Program-made: the position numbers and the translations under genes
Shown here: piece by piece, positions 22,435-32,501 of the stretch
Layout: each line of letters begins with the position of its first letter
Numbering within the stretch: the stretch's first letter is position 1
Origin: Lachnospiraceae bacterium
GTDB taxonomy: Bacteria > Bacillota > Clostridia > Lachnospirales > Lachnospiraceae
Direction of reading: 5' to 3'
DNA length: 43,860 bases
NCBI GenBank assembly: GCA_024690825.1
Contig: JAILOK010000135.1
Span: 1-43,860 of the forward strand
Notes under the pieces: model-generated
What the model was told of the DNA's origin: nothing
The model's input: the letters and a program-made list of their open reading frames with translations, nothing else
The model's database searches: none

Positions 22435-23489
22435 TGGTTTTTGTCACGCTTTTTACAAGGTTTAAGAATGTTCATTTTCTGAAAGATGTGGGGATGATCC
22501 CATATTATATGCATGAGCGCCACGGCTGCACGAGCATCATTGCCGCCAATAAAAATGAGGATTACTATCCCTGGCTTGATGAGTATGCGGGGGGCGTAAA
22601 GATGCATTTTTTTAAGGGGTACGGGATCGCCTATATCATAAGAAATGCAAAGAAGATTGATGTACTCAATGTTTATCATCTGAACCTTCAGTCGTTTATC
22701 CTTCTGTCAGTTTTCAGGCTCCTGAAAAAGAAAGGAGCAAGATCCTATCTGAAGCTTGACATGGATGAAAGGGGATTAAAGAGACTGTTTATGAAAAATC
22801 CCGTGGGATTCATCAAACGAATGACGGTAAAGACTGCCGATGTGGTTTCGGCAGAGACGGAGAATATTTATAATACCCTTAAAAAGACCTACGGGGACAA
22901 AGTGATCTTTGTAACGAACGGTTATTATACAAAAGAGTCTTCTCCGGAAAAGGATTTTCTGAAAAAGAATGAGATACTTACGGCAGGTCTTTTAGGAACC
23001 GAGGCAAAGGCTACGGATGTTCTTATCAAAGCTTTTGTTAAAGCGGCAGGAGACAGGCGGGACTGGATATTAAGACTTGCGGGTCCCGTAGATGAAGCCT
23101 TTATCAATCCCTGTCCCGATGATGACAGGATAATATTTGAGGGTGAGATACGCGACAGGGAAAGACTTAACAGTCTTTACAGGGATGCAAAGGTTTTCGC
23201 ATTTCCTTCCAGACACGAAAGCTTTGGCATAGTGATGCTTGAAGCAGCATCCTGCGGGGATTATATCATATCGACAAAAGGCGTTCCCGCGGCGGCGGAT
23301 ATACTGAAGGTCACTGATTACGGGCAGATAGTGGGTATTGATGATGCAGATCAGCTTGCGGACTGCTTCAGGGCGTGTATGGACAGCAAAAGAGACTGGA
23401 ATAAGGAGGCGCTAAGGACCGCAAGGCTCACTTTTGAGCATTACAGGTGGGAGGAAACAGTAGACACTTTGGCGGGGAGTTTGTTATGA
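22434..23489 (+). CDS. GT4 glycosyltransferase
   Basis: A 351-residue GT4 enzyme with an unusual short N-terminal domain (MVFVTLFTRFKNVHFLKDVG). The C-terminal donor domain is clear: GLLGTEAKATDVLIKAFVKAAG, ILRLAGPVDE, REDR-like DRERLNSLYRDAKVFAFPSRHESFGIVMLEAASCG and STKGVPAAADIL. GGAG lies 7 bases before the ATG. It diverges from the minus-strand GT2 gene, and its start lies in that gene's -35. Its stop overlaps the next gene's start by 4 bases (ATGA). Confidence 0.85.
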   Translation: MVFVTLFTRFKNVHFLKDVGMIPYYMHERHGCTSIIAANKNEDYYPWLDEYAGGVKMHFFKGYGIAYIIRNAKKIDVLNVYHLNLQSFILLSVFRLLKKKGARSYLKLDMDERGLKRLFMKNPVGFIKRMTVKTADVVSAETENIYNTLKKTYGDKVIFVTNGYYTKESSPEKDFLKKNEILTAGLLGTEAKATDVLIKAFVKAAGDRRDWILRLAGPVDEAFINPCPDDDRIIFEGEIRDRERLNSLYRDAKVFAFPSRHESFGIVMLEAASCGDYIISTKGVPAAADILKVTDYGQIVGIDDADQLADCFRACMDSKRDWNKEALRTARLTFEHYRWEETVDTLAGSLL

Positions 23490-24325
23490 TTACAGTCGTG
23501 ACAGTCTGCATGAATGCCGGAAAGGATATCGCGCAGACGATAGAGTCTGTTCTGGCTCAGGACTACACCGATTTCGAATATCTGATAAAAGACGGCGGTT
23601 CGGAGGATGACACCGTAAAAACCGCCATGGGATATACCGAATCCTTTGCTAAAAAGGGTATTCCTTTCCGTATTGTGGAGGAGAAGGACAAGGGACTTTA
23701 TGATGCCATGAACCGCGGAGCAGAGCTGGCAGAAGGGGAATTTGTGATCTTCATGAATTCCGGCGACTGTTTCTTTGAAAACGGCGTTTTAAGGAAGATA
23801 TTTGAGGGACATGATCATAAAGGCATCGATCTGATCTACGGCGACGCCGTTGAAGAAGAGTTCGGAGAGTATTATTTTTACAGGAAATGTCCGGAACTCA
23901 TCGAGGAGAGAATGCCTTTTAACCATCAGACTGTTTTTGCAAGAAGGGATCTGTTAAGAGAAATGCCTTTCGATCCGGAGCTTGCGATCACGGCAGATTA
24001 TGACTTCCTGCTCAAGGCAAAAAAAGCAGGCAGGACCTTTGAGGACAGCAATGTTGTGACAGCCCTGATCTCAAAGGACGGGATATCCACGGTAAAGCTT
24101 AAGGATACTTATCTTGAAAGCATCAGAGTAAGGGAAAAATACGGGATAGAAGTTCCGGACGGGGATACACTGGAAAAGGAACTGAAAAAGGTGAAGCTGA
24201 AGCAGTTCGGGATGGATCACTTTCCGGGATGGATGAAATTCTGTATCAGGAAGGCGCAGAGATTTATAAGGAAGCAGAAAAAACTCAGAGTATTAAGGAC
24301 CGAAAGGGGTTACGAGATTGTTTAA
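23486..24325 (+). CDS. GT2 glycosyltransferase (WcaA/colanic-type)
   Basis: A 279-residue GT2 protein: [70 protein letters not shown], where the metal motif is NSGD, and [15 protein letters not shown] further on. This is the form seen in many polysaccharide clusters. ATG 23486 overlaps the previous stop (ATGA) and begins the conserved strand; the longer in-frame start upstream was rejected. It overlaps the acetyltransferase by 8 bases. Confidence 0.85.
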   Translation: MITVVTVCMNAGKDIAQTIESVLAQDYTDFEYLIKDGGSEDDTVKTAMGYTESFAKKGIPFRIVEEKDKGLYDAMNRGAELAEGEFVIFMNSGDCFFENGVLRKIFEGHDHKGIDLIYGDAVEEEFGEYYFYRKCPELIEERMPFNHQTVFARRDLLREMPFDPELAITADYDFLLKAKKAGRTFEDSNVVTALISKDGISTVKLKDTYLESIRVREKYGIEVPDGDTLEKELKKVKLKQFGMDHFPGWMKFCIRKAQRFIRKQKKLRVLRTERGYEIV

Positions 24326-24995
24326 GCGAAAGATATCGGAGATATTATCAGGCCTTTACAGGACATTTATCTTTCCTTTCAGGCGCATTGGTCTGGAGAT
24401 ATCGAAAAAAAGCATAATGCTCCCCGGAAGTTATATAAAGAACACAAAACTTGAAGGGAGAAATTACATTGGTAAGAATACGGTCCTGAAAAACTGCTCC
24501 GTTGGATTCGGCTCCTATGTGAACAACGGCGGGGATCTTACAGATACCGATATCGGCAGGTACACGAGTATCGGCGCCGATGTAAAGACGGTCATCGGCA
24601 GACATCCGCTGAGCGGACATGCAGCCATGCATCCGGCCTTCACATCTGCCGATAAAACGGTTGGGTTTTCCTATGTAAATGAGACCGTGTTTGATCCGGG
24701 TTCTGAAAGGATACAGATAGGAAACGATGTCTGGATCGGAAACAGTGTTCTGGTCATGGAAGGCGTAAAGATAGCTGACGGGTCTGTCATCGGAGCCGGC
24801 TCCGTTGTGACAAGAGATACCGAACCCTACAGTATCAGCGCGGGAGTACCGGCAAAGATCATCAGATACAGGTTTGATCCCGAAACAATAAAAAAACTGC
24901 TGTCCGAAAAGTGGTGGGATAAGGATGAAAAATGGATAAAGGAAAATATAGATTCCTTTAAAGATGCGGAGAAGTTCTTAAATGACGGGAAATGA
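24318..24995 (+). CDS. Hexapeptide-repeat acetyltransferase
   Basis: A 225-residue left-handed beta-helix protein. Hexapeptide repeats run from about 35 to 175 ([62 protein letters not shown]), and the catalytic His is in [11 protein letters not shown]. It ends with [13 protein letters not shown], typical of Vat/NeuD/LacA-like O-acetyltransferases. It would acetylate a sugar of the glycan from acetyl-CoA. The start is TTG 24318, with AAGGGG 8 bases upstream; the gene overlaps the previous by 8 bases and the next by 14. Confidence 0.88.
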   Translation: MFKRKISEILSGLYRTFIFPFRRIGLEISKKSIMLPGSYIKNTKLEGRNYIGKNTVLKNCSVGFGSYVNNGGDLTDTDIGRYTSIGADVKTVIGRHPLSGHAAMHPAFTSADKTVGFSYVNETVFDPGSERIQIGNDVWIGNSVLVMEGVKIADGSVIGAGSVVTRDTEPYSISAGVPAKIIRYRFDPETIKKLLSEKWWDKDEKWIKENIDSFKDAEKFLNDGK

Positions 24996-25812
24996 TCTGA
25001 CAGTTGTAATACCAAATTTCAATAAAGCGGATTTTATTGAGCAATGCGTCACAAGCATCGAGGAACAAACGGTAAAACCGGCTCATATACTGATAATTGA
25101 CGATGCTTCGACTGACGATTCAAGGAGTGTCATAGAAAAACTTTCCGAAAAATATCCTGACATCGAACCTGTTTTTTCGGAAAAAAATACGGGAGTCAGC
25201 GCAGTCAGGAACAGGGGTCTGACCCTTGTAAAAACGGATTATGTGACATTTATCGATGCGGACGATTATTATTATGACAGATATAAGCTTGAAAATGAGA
25301 TAAAGCTTATAAATACGCACGGAGATGACACGATAGCATATTCGGTCACGGCAGTCATGATGGACGGCAGCACGGTCCCGGCGTCAAGACTGAAAAAGAG
25401 TTCTTATTATCTTAAAGGAAATATACGGTTTTCTCTTCTGACGATGAGAAAGTGGGATTCCGTGATGAGGGATTACATCGTCAGATGTGATGCCCTGAAA
25501 AATGCTGGGGGATATGATGAAAGTCACAGCCTCTTTGAAGATTACGAGCTGCTGCTGAAATTATCGGAAAAACACAGATTTTACTGCACGGGCAGGTTCG
25601 GCACGGCTTACAGAGAAGGAAACGGCATCTCAAAAAGGAGACAGCAGGATCACGACAGGATAAGAAATGAGATGATGGAAGCAGAACTTCAAAATGACGG
25701 AGGATTATACCGGGCGGCCGTAAAAAGCGTAAAGGCTTTTAATACCTTAAAGAGAAGGACAAAAGACCTCTTAAGGAATAAGGTCCTTAAAGAGAGGACG
25801 GGTGTGATTTGA
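24982..25812 (+). CDS. GT2 glycosyltransferase
   Basis: A 276-residue GT2 enzyme: [67 protein letters not shown] (DAD metal motif) and a late [14 protein letters not shown] acceptor helix. It lies inside the overlapping run of glycan genes, with 14 bases shared with the acetyltransferase and 4 with the ABC gene. The sugar cannot be told from sequence. Confidence 0.85.
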   Translation: MTGNDLTVVIPNFNKADFIEQCVTSIEEQTVKPAHILIIDDASTDDSRSVIEKLSEKYPDIEPVFSEKNTGVSAVRNRGLTLVKTDYVTFIDADDYYYDRYKLENEIKLINTHGDDTIAYSVTAVMMDGSTVPASRLKKSSYYLKGNIRFSLLTMRKWDSVMRDYIVRCDALKNAGGYDESHSLFEDYELLLKLSEKHRFYCTGRFGTAYREGNGISKRRQQDHDRIRNEMMEAELQNDGGLYRAAVKSVKAFNTLKRRTKDLLRNKVLKERTGVI

Positions 25813-27566
25813 AGAAGATATTCGGAGAAATATCATATATTTTCAACCGGAAGCAGAAGAGAAACATGGCTCTGCTTCTTGTTGCCATATTCATAGGCGC
25901 GGTGTTTGAACTGCTGGGAGTTTCTCTCATCATGCCCCTTATTTCGGTGATCTCTTCACCGGAGATGATTGAGGAAAACAGATATCTGAATATGGCATAC
26001 AGGATATCGGGAGCTAATGACAGCAGTTCTTTTTTTGTGTTCCTTGCGGTTCTTATTATCGCTGTATATATCATCAAGAATATATATCTCATAGTGATGT
26101 ACCGGTTTCAGTATACCTTTATTTATAAAAACCAGCTGAAGGTTTCGGGAAGGCTGGTGGACTGTTACTTAAGAAAACCGTACACCTATCACCTGAACAA
26201 CAATTCCTCGAACATGATAAGAAATATAATGCTTGATACGGAGAGGCTTTTTCAGCTCATCCTGTCGGTGCTTAACTGCATGAGTGAGGCTCTTCTCTGT
26301 CTGCTCTTAGGGTTATTCATGCTGGTGAATGATCCCTTCATGACTGTTTCACTTGCTGCGCTTCTGATCCTCTGCATGGGCGCATACAGGATATTTACCA
26401 GGGAAAGGGTGAATGAATACGGACGGATAAACCAGTTTTATGACGGAAGGATGCATCAGTCGATCAATCAGGCTCTGGGAGCAGTTAAGGATATAAAGAT
26501 ACTTCACAGGGAAAAATATTTTGTGGACAGATTTGTAAGCAGCGGTGAAAAAAAGATGAACGCTCTTATAAATACAAATTTTTTCGGGACAGTTCCCAGA
26601 TATCTCATAGAGACTGTATGTGTGGGCGGGATCATCCTTGTGCTGATCATAAAGCTAAAGACCGGAACGGACCTGTCGCAGATACTGCCGGTTTTGGGAT
26701 CCTTTGCGGTGGCTGCTTTCAAGCTCATGCCGTCTGCGGGAAAGATCAGTAATTATGCAAATCTGATATCGTTTCTAACTCCGTCCATAGATCTGATTTA
26801 CAAGGACATAAAAGAGACGGAGGACATGATCGAAAAGGATGTAAAGGACAGGGGAGAACTGCCTGATATCGAGGCGGACGCGCATTCGATCCGGGTGGAG
26901 AATCTGACATATTCATATCCGGGATCTGATGAAAAGGTGCTTAAGGGAGCGGATTTTGAGATCCCGCTCGGCGCTTCGGTGGGACTGATAGGAGAGAGCG
27001 GGGCAGGCAAATCAACCATGGCGGATGTGATCCTCGGGATACTTTTCCCCGTAGAGGGAAGGGTGATGTACGGCAGGATGAATGTGCATGATTATCCGCT
27101 GAAGTGGGCCGAAAAACTTGCCTATATTCCCCAGGCCATCTTTCTTGCCGATGAAAGCATACGCGATAATGTTGCATTCGGGGTGGAAGAGGACAGGATA
27201 GATGACAATAAGGTCTGGGAGGCTTTAGAGGAAGCCCAGCTTGCCGGATTTGTGCGCGAACTTCCCGAAGGACTGGATACCCTGGTGGGAGAACGGGGAG
27301 TCAGACTCTCAGGCGGACAGAGGCAGAGGATAGGCATAGCAAGGGCGCTTTATGATGATCCGGAGATACTGGTTCTTGACGAAGCTACATCCGCTCTGGA
27401 CAGCGATACGGAAAGCGCCGTGATGGAAGCAATCGATTCCCTGATGGGAAGGAAGACACTGATTATAATCGCCCACAGGCTTACCACGATAAGAAACTGC
27501 CAGATGATCTTTAAGGTGGAAAACGGAAAGCTGAAACGGATAGAAAAAGAGGAAATATATTCATGA
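25809..27566 (+). CDS. ABC exporter, glycan flippase type (fused TMD-NBD)
   Basis: A 585-residue half-transporter with a six-helix membrane domain (about 1-325) and an ATPase domain (about 345-580). Motifs are all present: Walker A GLIGESGAGKSTMA near residue 400, Q-loop YIPQAIFL, signature RLSGGQRQRIGIARALY, Walker B ILVLDEATSALDS and H-loop IIAHRL. It would work as a dimer. Such type I exporters (PglK/WlaB-like) flip lipid-linked oligosaccharides, which fits the cluster and the absence of a Wzx gene. The start is TTG 25809, which overlaps the previous stop. Confidence 0.88.
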   Translation: MKKIFGEISYIFNRKQKRNMALLLVAIFIGAVFELLGVSLIMPLISVISSPEMIEENRYLNMAYRISGANDSSSFFVFLAVLIIAVYIIKNIYLIVMYRFQYTFIYKNQLKVSGRLVDCYLRKPYTYHLNNNSSNMIRNIMLDTERLFQLILSVLNCMSEALLCLLLGLFMLVNDPFMTVSLAALLILCMGAYRIFTRERVNEYGRINQFYDGRMHQSINQALGAVKDIKILHREKYFVDRFVSSGEKKMNALINTNFFGTVPRYLIETVCVGGIILVLIIKLKTGTDLSQILPVLGSFAVAAFKLMPSAGKISNYANLISFLTPSIDLIYKDIKETEDMIEKDVKDRGELPDIEADAHSIRVENLTYSYPGSDEKVLKGADFEIPLGASVGLIGESGAGKSTMADVILGILFPVEGRVMYGRMNVHDYPLKWAEKLAYIPQAIFLADESIRDNVAFGVEEDRIDDNKVWEALEEAQLAGFVRELPEGLDTLVGERGVRLSGGQRQRIGIARALYDDPEILVLDEATSALDSDTESAVMEAIDSLMGRKTLIIIAHRLTTIRNCQMIFKVENGKLKRIEKEEIYS

Positions 27567-28552
27567 CAGAACCGGTGATCAGCGTTATCTTCATTACATA
27601 CAATCATGAAAAATATGTGGAAAAGGCCTTAAGGAGCGTTCTTGACCAGAAGACCGATTTTGATTACGAAGTCGTTATAGGCGAGGACTGTTCTACGGAT
27701 TCCACGAGAGAGATAATCGACAGGGTGACGGCGGAATACCCCGATAAACATGTAAAGAAGCTGTACCGTAAGGAAAATACGGGCAGGCCCACCAGAAATG
27801 TATATGAAACCACAATGGAATGCAGGGGAAAGTATCTGGCATATCTTGAAGGGGATGATTACTGGTGCGACGAAAACAAGCTCCAGAAGCAGGTTGATTT
27901 TCTGGAAAATCATCCCGAATACATCGCCTGCACGCACTCATTCATAATGGTGGACGAAGAGTCGGCTGAAATAACCGATCCCGGGATCCTTGAGATCGGA
28001 AAGCTGTATGAATTCAGCGGGAAGTTCACTTTTGAGGATTATAAATATTCCGGCAGATGGCCGGGACATTATGCGACACTGGTATCAAGGAATATATATC
28101 CCGAGGCAAAATACGATTACACGCTGCTTTACAGGGCACATGATTTTGTGGATGATGCCATAATACTTTTGTTCCTTCTGATACAGGGGGATATCTACCG
28201 CATGGATGATATCATGAGTTCATGGAGATATGTGAAAAAGAAACAGGGCACCAACTGGAATTCACTTGCCATGAAGAGAGATATAATAAAGGATGACTGC
28301 TATCTTTCGCAGACAGTCACAAAGTGGCTTTTACAGTACAGGCCCATATCCGATTACGGGAGGGGAAAGGCGAAAAAAGATTTTGAAACAGCTCTGAAAA
28401 GGTATCTGAAATCTCCGGGGAAGGAAAATCTGAAGTTCTTAAAGGATATGTATAATATAAACATCAGAGAGATCGTTTGTCCCGAAAAGAATACTACATT
28501 TGTAGGATACAGTGTGAAATGCATTTTCGAAAAACTGACGGGAAAGGGGTAA
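27563..28552 (+). CDS. GT2 glycosyltransferase
   Basis: A 329-residue GT2 enzyme: VISVIFITYNHEKYVEKALRSVL, YEVVIGEDCSTDSTREIIDR, LAYLEGDDYWCDENKLQKQVDFLENHPEY. The metal motif is EGDDYW, in the group common in capsule and exopolysaccharide clusters. The last 120 residues are helical. ATGA overlap with the ABC gene; 6 bases before the fucosyltransferase. Confidence 0.85.
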   Translation: MTEPVISVIFITYNHEKYVEKALRSVLDQKTDFDYEVVIGEDCSTDSTREIIDRVTAEYPDKHVKKLYRKENTGRPTRNVYETTMECRGKYLAYLEGDDYWCDENKLQKQVDFLENHPEYIACTHSFIMVDEESAEITDPGILEIGKLYEFSGKFTFEDYKYSGRWPGHYATLVSRNIYPEAKYDYTLLYRAHDFVDDAIILLFLLIQGDIYRMDDIMSSWRYVKKKQGTNWNSLAMKRDIIKDDCYLSQTVTKWLLQYRPISDYGRGKAKKDFETALKRYLKSPGKENLKFLKDMYNINIREIVCPEKNTTFVGYSVKCIFEKLTGKG

Positions 28553-28558
28553 CTTTAT

Positions 28559-29437
28559 ATGATTCTGTTACAGTTTTCCAGCGGGCTCGGAAATCAGATG
28601 TTCCAGTATTGTTTCTACAGATACCTTCGCAGCAGGTACGGGAACGAAAATGTAAAGGCGGACCTGACATGGTTTGACTGGCATGACGAGCATCAGGGTT
28701 TTGAGCTGAAGAAAATATACGGCATAGAGATGGAGAGAGCCTCCAGAAAAGAGGTGCTCCGGGTGTCCGGAAGAATACCGCAGGATTTTGCGGGTTCATA
28801 TTATGTCAACCGAATTATAAGACTTTTTACGGAAAATAAAAGAAAACCATATATACTTGATGAGATTTCGATGGATCAAAGGCTGGATATCAACAGGGAC
28901 TGGTACCTGACCGGATTTTATATTTCGGAGGAATATTACAGGGACAGGCTTGATGAGATAAAGGAGTTTTTTGTTTTTCCGGATGAAGACAGGATGGGTG
29001 TGAAGGATACTGCAGATCTTATCAGGGAAAAAACATCGGTATCGCTGCATGTCAGAAGAGGGGATTATCTTTCCGCTGTGTATGACGGGAAATTCGTAAG
29101 CCTTGGGATGGATTATTACAGGAAGGCAGCGGATCATATATTGTCCCTGTATCCGGATGCAAGATTTTTTGTTTTTTCCGATGATAAGGATTATATTACA
29201 GATAATTTTGACTGGCTTCGGGACAAGGTGACTGTAACGGGAAACAGCGGAGCAGACAGTTACAAGGATATGTATCTTATGAGCATCTGTGATCATAACA
29301 TCACAGCAAATTCAACTTTTTCGACCTGGGGTGCCCTGCTCAATAAAAATCCCGATAAGATCGTGGTCTATCCGGAAAAATATCTGTACGGACAGGACAG
29401 TGAGATAAAGAGCATGAAAGGCTGGATAAGGTTATGA
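28559..29437 (+). CDS. Alpha-1,2-fucosyltransferase-like GT11
   Basis: A 292-residue GT11 enzyme. The N-terminus ILLQFSSGLGNQMFQYCFYRYL is diagnostic. The donor motif is H164-V-R166-R167-G168-D169-Y170, and NSTFSTWGALL is near the C-terminus. Family members transfer fucose, some galactose, from GDP- or related donors to make alpha-1,2 linkages. No GDP-fucose genes are in the window, so the donor must come from elsewhere. It is the last gene of the glycan cluster and 19 bases before glnN. Confidence 0.88.
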   Translation: MILLQFSSGLGNQMFQYCFYRYLRSRYGNENVKADLTWFDWHDEHQGFELKKIYGIEMERASRKEVLRVSGRIPQDFAGSYYVNRIIRLFTENKRKPYILDEISMDQRLDINRDWYLTGFYISEEYYRDRLDEIKEFFVFPDEDRMGVKDTADLIREKTSVSLHVRRGDYLSAVYDGKFVSLGMDYYRKAADHILSLYPDARFFVFSDDKDYITDNFDWLRDKVTVTGNSGADSYKDMYLMSICDHNITANSTFSTWGALLNKNPDKIVVYPEKYLYGQDSEIKSMKGWIRL

Positions 29438-29456
29438 AAGATAGGAGGACACAGAA

Positions 29457-31604
29457 ATGAGCGATCCGGAACTTACGGCAGTAAACGAAAAACCGGATGA
29501 AGACAGAAAGATAACCGAGATCTTCGGTGAAAATGTCTTTAATGATACCGTGATGAGACAGCGGCTGCCAAAAAAAGTATACAGGGATCTGAAAAGGACG
29601 ATGGATGAGGGCAGAAAACTGGATCCCGTTACTGCAGAGGTCGTTGCATATGCGATGAAGGAATGGGCCATAGAAAAGGGAGCTACGCATTATTCCCACT
29701 GGTTCCAGCCTCTTACAGGCATAACAGCCGAAAAGCATGACGCTTTTATTACGCATGAGGATGATGAAGGCCGTGTCATGATGGACTTTTCCGGCAAGGA
29801 ACTTGTCATGGGCGAACCGGACGCTTCATCATTTCCGTCCGGCGGACTGCGCGCTACATTTGAGGCAAGAGGTTATACGGCATGGGATCCTTCTTCGCCC
29901 GCATTTATAAAGGAATCATCCTGCGGAAAGATACTGTGCATCCCGACTGCCTTCTGTTCATATACCGGAGAGGCTCTCGACAAGAAAACACCCCTGCTTC
30001 GCTCCATGCAGGCCTTAAATGACCAGGCATTGAGGATCGTGAGGCTTTTTGGAAATCACGACGCAAAAAAAGTCACGCCTTCAGTCGGCCCCGAGCAGGA
30101 ATACTTTCTTGTTGACAGGGATCTTTTCATGAAGAGACCCGACCTGATGTTTGCGGGGAGAACCCTTTTCGGAGCAGGCGCGCCTAAGGGACAGGAGATG
30201 GAGGATCATTATTTCGGAGTTATCAGGGAAAGGGTCGGAGCGTATATGAAGGACCTGAACATCGAACTCTGGAAGCTCGGTGTTACGGCAAGGACCCAGC
30301 ATAATGAGGTGGCTCCGGCGCAGCATGAACTGGCGCCGATCTATGAAACGGCGAATATAGCGGTGGATCATAACCAGCTTGTCATGGAGACGATGAAAAG
30401 AGTTGCCGTAAAGCATAATATGAGATGCCTGCTTCATGAAAAACCCTACGCAGGTGTCAATGGCTCCGGAAAACACAACAACTGGTCTATATCCACGGAT
30501 AACGGGATCAATCTGCTCGATCCCGGCGACACACCCAATGAAAACATGCAGTTTTTGCTTATCCTTTCCTGCATAATCAAGGCGATTGATACCCATGCGG
30601 ATCTTTTGAGACAGTCTGCGGCAGATGTCGGAAACGATCACAGACTCGGGGCGGATGAAGCACCGCCGGCCATTATGTCCGTATTTTTGGGTGAGCAGCT
30701 TGATGATGTGGTCACGCAGCTGATAGAAACAGGAGAGGCAAACAGCTTAAAACAGGGTGAAAAACTGAAAACCGGAGTAAGGAGTATTCCTGATTTTGTC
30801 AAGGATGCCACGGACCGCAACAGAACATCACCCTTTGCTTTCACCGGAAACAAGTTTGAATTCCGTTCAGTCGGTTCGGCTGATTCCATAGCAAGCCCGA
30901 ATACCATCCTGAATGCGATAACAGCGGAGGCTTTCTGTGAAGCTGCGGATGAACTTGAAAAGGCAGATGATATAACGGTCGCTGCCCATGATCTGATCAA
31001 AAAGAATTTAAGGGAGCATCACAGGGTCATCTTCAACGGAGACGGCTATTCCGAAGAGTGGGTAAAGGAAGCGGAAAGAAGGGGACTTCCGAATATCGGA
31101 TCCATGATAGAAGCTGCCGGAGCGCTTACTACCGATAAGGCTGTAAAACTTTTTGAGAGATTCAGGATATTTACCAGAACTGAGCTTGAATCAAGAGAAG
31201 AGATAATATACGAGACCTACGCAAAGACAATAAACATTGAAGCGGCCACCATGCTTGATATGGCGGGAAACATGATCATACCGGCAGTGGTAAGGTATTC
31301 GAGGGAACTGGCTGAAACCGTAAATGCGGTAAAGGCAGCGGGTGGAGATGCCGAAGTCCCGGTTTCCCTGCTTGAGGATGTGACTGTAAGACTGAAAGAA
31401 ATGAAAAAGGCCATGGATGTGCTTGAAAAAGCCAGACAGGAAGCGCTTTCGATAACCGATGCGAAGGAGCAGGCTTTTTATTACAAGGATAAGATTAAGA
31501 TCATGATGGATGATCTGAGGAAACCGGCAGATGAGCTGGAGCTTATTGTAGACAGAAGATTCTGGCCGTTCCCGACTTACGGGGAGCTCATGTTTGAGAT
31601 CTGA
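29457..31604 (+). CDS. glnN: Glutamine synthetase type III
   Basis: A 715-residue GSIII, full length for this dodecameric class (about 700-730). The N-terminus [35 protein letters not shown] is family-specific. Next come [29 protein letters not shown] with metal-binding Glu residues, [31 protein letters not shown] for ATP/glutamate and [10 protein letters not shown]. It makes glutamine from glutamate, ammonia and ATP. A strong AGGAGG lies 8 bases before the ATG. No T-rich terminator is visible directly after it. Confidence 0.97.
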   Translation: MSDPELTAVNEKPDEDRKITEIFGENVFNDTVMRQRLPKKVYRDLKRTMDEGRKLDPVTAEVVAYAMKEWAIEKGATHYSHWFQPLTGITAEKHDAFITHEDDEGRVMMDFSGKELVMGEPDASSFPSGGLRATFEARGYTAWDPSSPAFIKESSCGKILCIPTAFCSYTGEALDKKTPLLRSMQALNDQALRIVRLFGNHDAKKVTPSVGPEQEYFLVDRDLFMKRPDLMFAGRTLFGAGAPKGQEMEDHYFGVIRERVGAYMKDLNIELWKLGVTARTQHNEVAPAQHELAPIYETANIAVDHNQLVMETMKRVAVKHNMRCLLHEKPYAGVNGSGKHNNWSISTDNGINLLDPGDTPNENMQFLLILSCIIKAIDTHADLLRQSAADVGNDHRLGADEAPPAIMSVFLGEQLDDVVTQLIETGEANSLKQGEKLKTGVRSIPDFVKDATDRNRTSPFAFTGNKFEFRSVGSADSIASPNTILNAITAEAFCEAADELEKADDITVAAHDLIKKNLREHHRVIFNGDGYSEEWVKEAERRGLPNIGSMIEAAGALTTDKAVKLFERFRIFTRTELESREEIIYETYAKTINIEAATMLDMAGNMIIPAVVRYSRELAETVNAVKAAGGDAEVPVSLLEDVTVRLKEMKKAMDVLEKARQEALSITDAKEQAFYYKDKIKIMMDDLRKPADELELIVDRRFWPFPTYGELMFEI

Positions 31605-31635
31605 AGGAGCAGACATACCATATATGGGGTTATTC

Positions 31636-31664
31636 TTGTGATTTTTACATATATATGTTAGAGT
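31636..31664 (+). promoter_or_regulatory. Promoter of the DUF975 gene
   Basis: TTGTGA at 31636-31641, a 17-base spacer and extended -10 TGTTAGAGT (TAGAGT 31659-31664). A palindrome ACATATATATGT (31647-31658) fills most of the spacer and could be a protein site. Confidence 0.5.
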
Positions 31665-31703
31665 TACATTTGTAGTTCATATTGAAAAAAGGGAGGAATT
31701 ATT

Positions 31704-32405
31704 ATGTGGACGATAAGTGAACTTAAAGAAAAGGGGACAGCCGCGTTAAAGGGCAATTACTGGTACTGTGTGTTGGTAGCTTTCATTTTCACAGTATGTG
31801 CGGGAGGATCCGGAGGATCGGCATCATCATCAACCACCAATCCCGATGCAAGTGAGAAGATAAAGCAGACGATAGAAAACACGGATTCCGCTGCTGTGGT
31901 GACCCTCATGATCACCCTGCTGTCAATTGCCATAGTTGCAATACTGATCGCTGTATTGGTGGAAATCTTTCTTTTGAATCCGCTTCAGGTAAGCTGTAAT
32001 GCATTTTTTATGAGAAATGTGAGCGATAACCCGGCGTCACTTAATGAACTGAAGGAAGGCTTTAACAGATACGGCAATAAGGTTCTGACGATGTTCCTCA
32101 AGAAGCTCTTCACTTTCCTTTGGGGATGTCTGTTCCTTATACCGGCCTTCATCAAACATTATTCATACATGATGGTGCCTTACATTCTTGCCGATGAGCC
32201 TGATCTTGGGGCTATGGAAGCCATCACAAAATCCAGGGAAATGATGAACGGGAACAAATGGAAGGCATTCTGCCTTGATCTTTCCTTCATAGGCTGGATA
32301 CTTCTGTCGATCCTTACATGCGGTATCCTTGCCATATTCTGGACAAATCCTTATATGCTCAGTACACACGCGGCTCTTTATGATGAACTTAAGAATAATC
32401 AGTGA
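31704..32405 (+). CDS. DUF975 family membrane protein
   Basis: A 233-residue integral membrane protein of the DUF975 family, which is common in Clostridia. It opens MWTISELKEKGTAALKGNYWYCVLVAF, has a Ser/Gly-rich outside loop (about 35-55), three or four further membrane helices and the family core FLIPAFIKHYSYMMVPYILAD followed by EAITKSREMMNGNKWKAF. Function is unknown. GGGAGG precedes the ATG. It has its own promoter and is closed by the strong terminator at 32445-32501. Confidence 0.87.
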   Translation: MWTISELKEKGTAALKGNYWYCVLVAFIFTVCAGGSGGSASSSTTNPDASEKIKQTIENTDSAAVVTLMITLLSIAIVAILIAVLVEIFLLNPLQVSCNAFFMRNVSDNPASLNELKEGFNRYGNKVLTMFLKKLFTFLWGCLFLIPAFIKHYSYMMVPYILADEPDLGAMEAITKSREMMNGNKWKAFCLDLSFIGWILLSILTCGILAIFWTNPYMLSTHAALYDELKNNQ

Positions 32406-32444
32406 AACTTAAAAGACGAATATAGTCTGAATGTATAAGACCTA

Positions 32445-32501
32445 AAGCAATACAAAAACTCCGGGGTGTTGTCACACTCCGGAGTTATGTATTGCTTTTT
32501 T
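32445..32501. terminator. Bidirectional terminator between DUF975 and SH3 genes
   Basis: An inner 13-bp stem (AACTCCGGGGTGT at 32458-32470 with 32475-32487, one G-T pair) and an outer 7-bp stem (GCAATAC 32447-32453 with GTATTGC 32489-32495), followed by TTTTTT on the plus strand and by a shorter T run on the minus strand. The stop codon of the minus-strand SH3 gene (32472-32474) sits in the loop and its last codons lie in the stem. Confidence 0.9.
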
